Part shown: piece by piece, positions 13,501-25,500 of the stretch
Numbering within the stretch: the first letter of the stretch is position 1
Layout: every line of letters begins with the position of its first letter
Made by a program: the position numbers and the translations under genes
Origin: Microvelia longipes
Lineage: Eukaryota; Arthropoda; Insecta; Hemiptera; Veliidae
Length of the DNA: 64,000 bases
Reading direction: 5' to 3'
Assembly (NCBI GenBank): GCA_018340805.1
Contig: JACMZG010000008.1
Location: forward strand, 27,352,411-27,416,410
Notes under the pieces: model-generated
Database searches by the model: none
What the model was told of the DNA's origin: nothing
The model's input: only the letters and a program-made list of their open reading frames with translations

Positions 13501-16500
13501 GAAGACTCCAGTATCAAAAGCTGAATTAAATATATGAACAAGTGGTTTAGCTAGACTGTCTTGGCAAGTTTTATAAGTTTTGTTGTTATCTCATCTAAGC
13601 CTGGGGCTTTATTATTTTTAAGCTGTCTAATGTGGTTTGTTATTTCAGTCTCTGTAACTGGTAGCAATACTATAGTGTCAGATATGTTAGGTAGAAGTCT
13701 CGTACTAGAGTCTAAACTACAATCACAGTAATTTTTCTGTTCATCAGCAAATTATGATTATTTATATAATTATTTCATTGAGATAACTAAGAAACAAGTC
13801 CACCTGCCTTCCAGTATCAGTCCAAATAGTTATGGAATTATCAACATACCTTCTGTAAAATATAAAATACTTTGCATGGATTTTTGGTGTTACAAATTTG
13901 TTCCTTTTCAAAGTTGTCTAAAAATACCTCTGAGGGGTTCATAACCTCTAAATAAGTTACTTAAAATTTCTATTTTATGCCAAATAGATAATGTTTTTGT
14001 ATCTTTCTGATTTGTACAGATCTTCTCATTAGTATTAACTACTTTAATTAATATTTTTTCATAATCCTTATTATTAACTTTGTTATTTCATTATATAATA
14101 ATATACGTACTTGTCTTTATTTGCACCAGAAACATTTCTATCCTTTGTAAAAAATAATTATGTTATAGGTTAAAATATAATCTATGGAACAATTTTTTAC
14201 TGATATATTTAATTCTTTTGTTGAAATTGAAAAAAGATGTAAAAATATTTTTATTCATTTAAAAATCGGGTACCTTGGAAAATTTTTAAATAAATTAAAT
14301 AAGTATTTTTGTCAAAAACATTTAAAGAAATTTTAAATAAAGATCTCAAATATAAGTATTTTAAAATTTATAATAGAAATAATAATACACTTGATCGCTA
14401 AAGTATACATGGGAGTTGTGCATAAACAAAAACTTAACTAAAGTTAACATAATGGTAATATTATAAAATCTGCTTTTATTGGAAATAAGAGATTTGAGTT
14501 TAAATAGTGCATGCTCTACTTTGAAGTACTACATGAACTTATAAGATTAAAGTTATATTTATTGCAACTGAATGGGTATTCAAATTTTTTCTATTTCTCG
14601 GTTCTTGAGCTAATCAACATTTTTCAACATCCTACTGCTTCAAAGGAAGGAAGTGTGATATCTTGGGTTACCAAACAATTAATTTAATAAAGATCAAATA
14701 TTGTAGCTATTGTAGCTGTTAATATTTTGTAGTAAGTACAGTATAATAACTGTTCATAACTCTTGACATATTATTAACTTATTTAAAGCCTTAACATACT
14801 ATTACTTTGTTCTTTTAAAGGAAAATTATCACAGGATATCAAAAATCTAAAATCATATGTAAACAAACTTTTTATTTTGTTCTTATTTAAAATTACCAAT
14901 CAAATAATCAATGTACATAAAATTTAACATAATATCAAGAATAAGCAGGCAAATTCCATGCCAATAATTTTAATGTAATCTTTTAACATTAAAAATATAA
15001 TGATAAAAGTGTTGCTGTGAAGCTTTTTAAAACATAAGAGAATAAAAAAATATTTAATTTTACATGTAGCTAAAATCAGTTGTACACACGGAAAATAATG
15101 CGAGGGAACCAATGAGGTTCTTTTCAGATACTACATATAAATATTACATGTGTTTTCTACTAAATTTTAACAGGGACATATATGTAAAATTTTGAATCTT
15201 TAAGTATTTACAAGATATGCAAAGTAACCATATATATTTATGGTTTCATAAATAAATAAATAATTGAATTACATACTTATAGATATTTATATATTCAGAA
15301 AAAAATACGTAAATTGATTTCAAAATAGTTTAAAATAATAAAAAAATGTATAAAAATAATAATTATAAAGATAAGAAATTATATAAATGTATTAGTTATA
15401 AAGATAAGATATTTAATAACTATAATAGTTAAAAAAAACTTAATTTGTTGAAATCCAAAGAGTTAATGAATTTAGTGAAAACATTTAAACATTTTGGAAA
15501 TATTTGAAGATTTGTTGGAGTTCAAGATTCTCTTCTTGTGACAAGGCTAGAAATTAATGACCTTCTTTCAGCATCAAATAACGGACAATCAAAAATAATG
15601 TGGTGCCATGTTTGGGGAGTTGGCTTGTCGCAGCTACAAGATGGATCTGGAATAATGTTAAAACGGTTAAGATATGCTTTGTTGAAACCATGGCCAGAAA
15701 GGGCTTGCGTAATTTTGTATGTAAGGAATATGTTTGTTTTTGATCTGCTCTCTACGGTTGGGAAAAATTGTTTGGTCCACAAACCTTTCTTTAAAATTAA
15801 TCCACATTTCTTTCCGTTTTTCCAAACTTATCTTATAACTTAACTGTTTTAAAGTTGACTCGGGGATAATAGCCAATGAGGTTATTCCTGGATGTTAATC
15901 CACACCCTCAATTTCAAATCAGACCAACCTTATTGGTTCCTCTCATGCTGTCGAATGATTTTAGTCCTGTGTCATACTTTAATACAATATGAACATGTAA
16001 TACAATACATAATAATAAACTTAAGTTTGTTAATTGCAATGATAATAATTACAGTTGCATATGTATTTATAGTTTATAATGTAACATACTATAAGTTTGC
16101 AGTCCACCAAAAATAAGTGAAACAAAGAATTTTATTAATATTCGCTGCTACTTCTATAAACCAACAGATGTCTATCTTACTGTTTTTAGCAGGATTAAAA
16201 CTGGTTATAATCCTGGAAACAAAAGCTATTATGTAATATCTGGTTAAATTTGCCATGTTAATCTTTTATGTTAAAATCAGATTGACAGTATACTAGCTCA
16301 TCTATTGCTTATTATTTAAAGATACACAAATGTAGCATTACTAATTTTAAACATATAAAATAAAGAATACACAGTAAGTATTGTAAAAAAGATGTCCACT
16401 TTTACATTTAAATCAATACTAACAGTTGTTAGTATTTAAATTTAAAGCAATACAAACAGTAAACTTTTACATTTATCTCAGTACAGACAGTTGTTTGACA

Positions 16501-19500
16501 GTACAGACAGTTGTTTGCTTTTACATTTAACACAATACAAACAGTTGTTTGCTTTCACATTTAACACAATACAAGCAGTTGTTTGCTTTTACATTTAACA
16601 CAATACAAACAGTTGTTTGCTTTCACACTTAACACAATACAAGCAGTTGTTTGCTTTTACATTTAACACAATACAAACAGTTGATTGCTTTTACATTTAA
16701 CACAGTACCAACAGTTGTTTGCTTTTACATTTAACACAATACAAACAGTTGATTGTTTTTACATTTAACACAATACAAACAGTTGTTTGCTTTTACATTT
16801 AACACAATACAATCAGTTGTTTGCTTTTACATTTAACACAACAGATACAGTTGTTTGCTTTTACATTTAACACAATACAAACAGTTGATTGTTTTTACAT
16901 TTAACACAATACAAATATTTGTGTGCTTTTACATTTAGCTTAATATGAACAGTTTTATGAACTAAACATGTTGTTCCAAATATTTTGAAATGGTCAATTG
17001 GAGCTGTTTTACCTGTTCACAGTTCTAAAGGTGATTTATTATTAAATGGCCTAGGACGACCAGTTCTAGTAATAAAATAAGCAAGTCTTAAGTGTTTATC
17101 ATTGATCTTGCAGCCTCCACTAGAATTTGATTTTCATGTTCCGACTGCTCTATGATGCCTGGAACATCTTTATTTTTGAATTCTGAACCTTTGTCAGTTA
17201 ACAGTTCTTTAAATTGATGATTATTCGCCTTCACCTCTGCAACAAAAAAATCTAATTTTTGTTGACTTCAAATTTATTTATAACAAAATACACAGATTTA
17301 AACTTCAAAAAATCATATTTAAAACCATAATGAGTTTTACATTGGACCACATAGATCTGCATACACCAGATCTGAGGGTTTGGTAGCTCTTTGGCGTGTA
17401 CCTAAACTGCGCCAATGTTGCTTGTCCCTCACATATTCTTCACAAAACTCATTCTCTAATTTAACTTCATAAATCAAAAACTGTCGAATGTACCTTTAAT
17501 TTTGGTGAACTAAGAGTTCATGCCAAACATGTACTGTAGATGCTATTTGAGCGACCTGAGGTTGAATCATCTTGACTTTCAACTTATACTGTCTGATATT
17601 CTGAGCTTCAACCATCAAGTGTCCTTTCTTCAAAATTATCCAATACTTGATGTCCTTTTCTTCATATTGGAAAAATATCTTAGTAAATAGACAGAGCTGG
17701 CCAGTTTGTACTTATAATGATAAATAAAAGAGTCTCTCCACTTAATTACTTTATTAAAAAACCAAAGCGGGCTTTCAACCCCAAAAAGGTCATCATCAGT
17801 GCCGGTGAAATGAAGGAAAGGAAATAAAAGATAATTTATTTGATCTTTTCATATTTGAGACTGAATACAGACTTGAATCTGCATTCAGTCTCAAAAATGA
17901 AAAGATCAAATAAATAATCTTCTATTTCCTTTCCTTCATTTCACCAGCACTGATGATGACCTTTTTGGGGTTGAAAGCCGGCTTTGTTTTTTAATAAAGT
18001 AATTAAGTGGAGAGACTCTTTTATTTATCATTATACGATGAACTCCTCTAGCGCTAGCCGTTTTGAATGAGTTTGTACTTAATTTCTTAACATGCTCTTG
18101 CCAGTTAAGGTGGCTATCAACTATAACTCTCAAAAAATGTCCTTCATCCTTGACCAGCTTAAATTTTTTCCTAGTGCGCACTAGGGCACTGGTATCATCT
18201 GTGTAACTCTCGCTAGACCTATCAGAATTGCTTAAGATATCAGGTAAATTATTCACAAAAACTAGGAAAAGGAAGGGACCTAATATACTATCTTGAGGCC
18301 CTCCAACTCAATACAAACAGTTGTTTGCCTTTACATTGAACTCAATGTAAACAGTTGTTGGCCTTCACATTTAACTTAATTAATATACACAATTGTTTGC
18401 TTTTACTTTTAACTTAATATAAACAGTTGTTTGCTTTTAAATTTAACTCAATACAAACAGTTGTTTGTTTTTACATTTAACTCAATGCTAACAGTTGTTT
18501 GCTTTTACATTTAACTCGATACAAACAGTTGTTTGCTTTACATTTTTTTTTAAATGCCTTTATTAAATAATTGGTTTTACAATATTTATATCACATACAT
18601 AATATATTAAAAACAAGGCTACCTCTCCGCTATAAAGCTTGCGCTTTGCACTGCGGAGAGCAAAGCATTGATTTAACTCAATACAAACAGGTGTTTGCTT
18701 TTACATTTAACTCGATACAAACAGTTGTTTGCTTTACATTTAACTCAATGCAAACAGTTGTTACAAACTATTTTCTTCATTTTAAAAAAATATAACATCT
18801 CTACTTGAATATGCATCTCTCTTTTCCGGAACCCATATTTGGAAACTATCCTTGTTCTTGCAGAACACAACCACATTTCCTTTGACACTTGTTCTATTAA
18901 GTTTCTGTCTCTATTGTTTAGGATATGAACAAAACATATTGTTTTAAATATTTTAATATGGTCAATTGGAGCTGTTCTAAAGGTGATTTATTCTTGAAGG
19001 TGTGGTACAAGTTCTAGTAATTATTTAACTTAGATGCAGCTATGTCATTTGGCATTTTAGAATGCTGTACCCTACCTTCAGGAGCTTTCATAGCACCAAA
19101 TTATTGCAGTTGACATTCCCAATTAGTCCTGTTCTATTGGCCTTTTAACTTTTTAATTACAATCTTGAGAAAATCTATTATTGAAAAAAAATCAATGAAA
19201 TCTAAAAAATATAGTCAGAAATACAAAAAATATAAATTAAAATTCTCAAAAAAAATATTAAATATAAAAAGTAATATATCATTTGATACTACGAGTTTTG
19301 CAAAACATGAATAGTTGACAATATAATTGTGCGAGAGACACCTAGGAAATGTAACAAGCAAAATGCAATGCTACATCTGGAACTGTTCCATCATTCGACA
19401 TTCGTCATCATTGATGGCTCGACATAATGTCATGTCCCACACTGTTTCGTTACGTCTAACTCATCAGGGCGTCGACAGAGCCTGAACTCACTCTGACCTT

Positions 19501-22500
19501 CAATTAATTCCGAAGAATATAATGTGAAGTACTTACCAGAGAGCACCGCTCGTCTCTGGTAAGTACTTCACATTGGGACATTGTAAGTACTTCAGAGTGG
19601 GACATGACATTATGTCGAGCCATCAATGATGACGAATGTCGAATGATGGAACAGTTCCCAGATGTAGCATTGCATTTTGCTTGTTACATTTCCTAGGTGT
19701 CTCTCGCACAATTATATTGTATAAAAAGTAAGTTTAAGTTCAAAAAATTATTTTATGATTACACATTTCCACAAAGGTCAATCATAAGATGCTAGTTCTT
19801 TGGTATAATTTTGGAGAGAGAGAGAATAAGGTATAAATACTATTATTAAGTTAAACAGAAAGATAATTTGTTTTTACTGAATCCACTCCTTTATTTTAAG
19901 TTTGAAATGATTAATTTTACATCATTTTAAGGAATAAAATAAAAAATTATTTAATTTTGCATCACATTTTAATTGTAGAAAATTTTACATAAAATTTACG
20001 TATTATTTTTTTTAATAAAATTTTACATAATTGACTAGAATAAATGTCACTTAAATTTTCAAAAAACATTGAAACTCAATTTAATTAAACACCTCAATAT
20101 TAGATACTTAATAAGCTTAATAACATTAGCTTAATAATTCACAGACCTCAGTGCTATTATCAAAAGAGATAATGAGTTTGCCTTAAGCATAGGATCTTTA
20201 CTAGATTATAAACCCTATTCACTGCTTAAAACCAACTAGCTATATTTTACATTATTTACACAAAATATACTTAATTTGTCAAATTCTTTATTAAACCCAA
20301 TGTTCTTGGGTCAGATTGATATTTTAATCATTTACACTTATTAATTTTATTGGTGTGAATGTTTCGGCTAATCTTTTTACCTGCAGTTTGAAAGGTTTTC
20401 TATCAACTTAAACTAATCATGTGCACATTTAAAATAGTAATTTTAAGGCAGATAAGTAGTTAATTGAAGGACTATGCTTAGATGGGCTGGTAGATGAAAA
20501 ATATCTACTTTTAGAGCATGTAGATTTTTTTGCAGTTTGAACTACTTTGACTTTGTGGTACTACTGCTTTTTAGCATTGTACTGGATTTACTCAAGCAGA
20601 AATGAGTATGTGCTTTTTTGCTTGGTTTAAATAAGAAAGCTTCACTTTTTTTAATAAAGAATATGTTTCCTTTACATTAGCTATTGACTGATTAATAGTT
20701 CCTGAAGAGAGAATATGGTATAAATGCTATTATTAAGTTAAACAGAAAGTTAATTTCTTTTTACTGAATCCACTCCTTTCTTTTAAATTTGAATTGATTA
20801 ATTTTACATAATTTTAAGGAATAAAATAAAAGATTATTTAATTTTGCATCACATTTTTATTGTAATAAATTTTGTAATGTCATTTGTAAAATTTTACATA
20901 AAATTTTCATTTTATTTATTAATTTTTTAAATAAAATGAAAGATAATTGGCAAGAATAAATGTCACTTCACTTAAATTTTCAGTAAATTTTAAACTCAAT
21001 TTAATGAATCACATCAATATTACATATTGAGCTAATAATTCACAGACTTCAGTGATATTATCAAAAGAGATAATGAGTTTGCCTTAAGCATAGGGTCTTT
21101 ACTAGATTGAAAACCCCATTCACTGTTTAAAACCAACTAGCTATATTTTACATTATTTACACAATAAATACTTAATTTGTCAAATTCGTTAATAAACACC
21201 TGGTACCAATGTTCTTGGGTCAGATTGATATTTTAATCATTTACACTTATTAATTTTATTGGTGTGAATGTTTCGGCTAATCTTTTTATACCTGTATCTT
21301 TTATACCGGCTTACCTTTTTACCTGCAGTTTGAAAGGTTTTCTATCAACTTAAACTAATCATGTGCACATTTAAAATAGTAATTTTAAGGCAGATAAGTA
21401 GTTAATTGAAGGACTATGCTTAGATGGGCTGGTAGATGAAAAATATCTACTTTTAGAGCATGTAGATTTTCTTGCAGTTTGAACTACTTTGGTTAATTTC
21501 ATTAATAAACACCTGGTACCAATGTTTTTGGGTCATATTGATATTTTAATTCTTTTAACTTATCAATTTTATTGGAGTGAATATTTCTGCTTGCCTTTTT
21601 ACCTGCACTTTGATGGGTTTCCCATCAAGTTAAACTAATCATCTGCAAACTTAAAATGGCAATTTTAAGCCTGATAAGTAGTTAATTGATGGACTAAGCT
21701 TGGTTGTGCGGGCTGGTAGGTAAAGAAGATCTTCTTTCAGAGCATGTAGATTTTCTTGCAGTTTGAACTACTTTGACTTTGTGGTTACTACTGCTTGTTA
21801 GCATTGTACTGGAAATACTCAAGCAGAAATGAGTATGTGCTTTTTTGCTAAGTTTAAATAAGAAAGGTCCACTTCTTTTACTAGTTGATATTGTTCCTTT
21901 TTCATTAACTATATCAATATCAACTATAATCAATATGCCCAGTTCTTTTATCAGGATATTGATCTTTTTATGACTTCATGAATTTTCTGGAAGGGTCTGA
22001 ATTTGAAATGGTTTAAGAATTACAAAATAAGTATACAATAGGTAATCAAATTAGAAAACTCCTAATTCTTCTGAAAGAAAGGATTTTTCAATTTTAGATG
22101 TTTTGTTCTTTTGTAAAATTTTACATTGTCAGGTTCTAGCAAATTTCCTTTGGGAATAAAATTTGTTAATTTTAAGTTTTATTTTAACTTAAAAATTTTA
22201 AGTTACATATTTGTGACTTTGTGTGCCCTAGGGTATGGTTATTACTGTTACATATGTATGTAGAACTAATATATTTTTAATATGGTGCAATATACTTAAA
22301 AAAACTGTGCTAAATAATATTAGTTATATTTAAAAAGAGTAATTTTTGTTAAATAAATGAATTATAAAATTGTAAAGAATAAAAATTTATAAAACTATTT
22401 TTGGGGGTAAATGATGAAACATTTGTAAACTGTTTTTATTAGTGTTGTGCATAGTGTATTATTGTATCTTCGTCTGTTTTCAATTGGTGATACATAATGT

Positions 22501-25500
22501 CCTAAACTACAAAATCTAATGTTGGAATACAAAGCTGCTTTGAGTGCTGATGATGGTTGACCAAGTGTTTTGTATGGTTTTTACAAGTTGTTTAGTAATG
22601 TTGTGCATTTTTGTTCTGAATATCATTTGGTGGAGTGTGAATTTTCTGATGATCTATGAAGTGTGAATGTGTCAGCATGTATCAATTAACCTTTAAACCA
22701 TGACCACCACAATTTTTTCCTCTTATTCTGATTCTGAGGTCAGTCACATCTTGATCCATCCAGTCCACATACCCCTTAAAATTGTACTCTCAATAAAGAT
22801 GCAGTCAGCCAAAAAGAAAATAAAATGCAATATTCATTAGAAACAAAGAAAAATATTAGTGTTCTCAACCAAATATCACAATATTTGGTTATGATGTGAC
22901 TATAGCAGCTTAAGAGAAGCAACAATAAGAGTAATTTCTTCGATATCATTTTTACTCGTCGTGGCTAACAGCATCTTCCATTTTTTTTAATCAAATATGT
23001 ACGGTTAAATATGTCAAATGTGATCTCATTCCAAAAAACCATGTTTATGTTTGATTTAGTAAAGTATAGATCAGAGAATAATACCAGGTCATGGGAACCC
23101 CAAGTCACATGTAACTTCAAACTTTCTCCACACGTCCAAGGATCAGTAACATTGAGATATAATTATTATAATTTTTTTCCAAACTACTAGTATTATGAAC
23201 ATAGTTCTTTACACAACAACATTACATATAAACACAGCAATATAATATTATTTAACGTGTTATAGTAGTTGAAATAATGAAGCGTCTATTTTTTTAGAAA
23301 ATTAAAAGCTTTTTTAAAACTTCAGTTACCGTGCATTCACTACTTAAAAATTAATTTATTTAAATAATATACGGTCCTTGGACCATTTTACAATAAGAGT
23401 ATTGATATATATTTATTTGTTTATCTTATAGTTTTGACATGATTTGTCATATGATGTTTTTAATGTCATTCAATTATATTACAATTATGATTCTAACTTT
23501 TTGTAATACTTAGTAGTAACTAGCGTAGTATATAACAGTGGCGACGAGGATAATAAGGAAACATGGAAGACGAGTTAATATTACGTAAGTACATAAGAAA
23601 GAGAGCTACGATTAAGGGGCATTTTACAAAATTTTGAAATTTATTAGACACACGAACTGAGTGGGAATTATCTGAGTTAGAACAAAGATGGGACAATTTG
23701 AAAGACAACTGGAACAAATATAATGATATTCAGGACGAAACTGATGATTTGGCAATAAATTCGAAAGAAGAGAAAAATTATAGGAGTAGTATGGAGGATG
23801 AAATGGTTAAAATCAAAATAGCGGTTGACAAGATAAAAGCGAAAGGTGGGGAGAAAGAAAATACTCCCAGTACGAGTAAAACTTCTGTAAATATCACTCC
23901 AAATACTTCTTTAATAGGTAATGTTAATTTTACACCTTACCAAACAGACGAGTCGTTTACAAATTTTATTAAAAGATTTGATATATACACAAAGCTCAGA
24001 GGAACAAACGAGGAACAGACAAAAGTTTATATGCTTATTAATGCATTACCACCATTAATGCACGAGAAACTTAATGACTTATGTGCACCAGAAGAACCTG
24101 TTAGTAAGAGTTACACAGAGCTAGTAGACACACTAAGAAACTATTACGACCCACAACCGAGCATATGGACTTTACAGCACAAATTTATTTCACGAGAACA
24201 AAGAGAACACGAGACTATAACCGAGTACATAAGCGAACTTAAAAAAGCAAGTGCCAAATGCAACTTTAAATGTGAATGCGGCAAGTCCGTAGCAGAATTA
24301 TTTTTAAGACTACAATTTGTAAGGGGGGTACGAGATTCAGAAATAAAAGTAAAGTTATTACAAGAAAAAAATACAAATTCATTACAAGACGCAGTTAATT
24401 TAGCGACATCGATTGAATTGGCTAAGGTTGAAAACAAAGGTATGACGGAAAATAAAGAGTATAAACCTAAGGTGAACCAAATTAAAAGAAATAACAATAG
24501 AATAAATACGGAACGGAAAAATCATAGTCAGGAAACACGGAATGCGGACTTTTTAAAAGGCAAATGTTTTCGATGCGGGGACGTAAAACATAGAGCTCAT
24601 GAATGTAGATTTATTAAGGTTAGATGTAGTTTATGTGGAATTATTGGGCACTTGGCAAAGGTTTGTTTAGGAAAGGGAAAGAAGGTAAAGGACACGAAAC
24701 AAGTTGAAACAGAACACGAACAATCAGACCAAGAAGAACAATATGAAATAAATTTATTAACAAAAAATCAAACTTCTGACAAGTTTAACATAAACATTAC
24801 ACTTGATGGTAAACCAATCAGCATGGAACTTGATACGGGAGCCGCTCTAAGTACCATGTCGGTGTTGGACTTTCAAAAACTTAAAAAAAAAGAAGATTCA
24901 TGACACCCGAGTACAACTAAAAACTTACACTGGTGAGATTATTAAGCCCAAAGGGGTAGTCTACGTCAGGGGAAAATATAAGAACCAAGAATTTTTCGGA
25001 AAACTATACTTGATTAAACAGAATGTAGACCCTATTTTTGGAAGAGAGTGGATGAGAGAAGTTCGACTAGACTGGGCAGAAATCAAATTATTAAAGGAAA
25101 CATCGAAACTAGAGTTAGATAAATTATTAGGAACATACAAAGACGTTTTCACTACAGACGAAAATAGGAACGATACCAAACGTAAAAGGCACCTCTACCT
25201 AAAAGAAGACAGAAACCTGTTTTTCTGAAAGCACGACAAGTACCATTTGCTATTAAAGAACAAAGTGGAAGAAGAATTAGAAAGGCTTGAAAGTTAGAAA
25301 TCATTACAAAAGTAGAACAATCAGACTGGGGGACACCCATAGTACCAGTGGTTAAACCTAATGGAAACATTAGAATTTGCGCTGACTACAAAACCACTGT
25401 CAACAAAAATATAAAAGACGAGCAGTACCCATACCGTAATAGAGGAAATTTTTACAAAAATGAACGGAGAGTAAAATTTTTTGTACACTTGACATAAGCA

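Noticed and set aside
16380..18775. Possible CRISPR-like array
   Set aside because: The 34-bp units are contiguous with no unique spacers, and the DNA is plainly animal nuclear; it is a satellite.
22440..22690. Possible mariner transposase N-terminus
   Set aside because: A short stretch resembled SDDLRS-type wording, but no inverted repeats or catalytic motifs were found nearby.
24144..24497. 117-codon minus frame inside Gypsy gag
   Set aside because: Antisense shadow of the gag frame.
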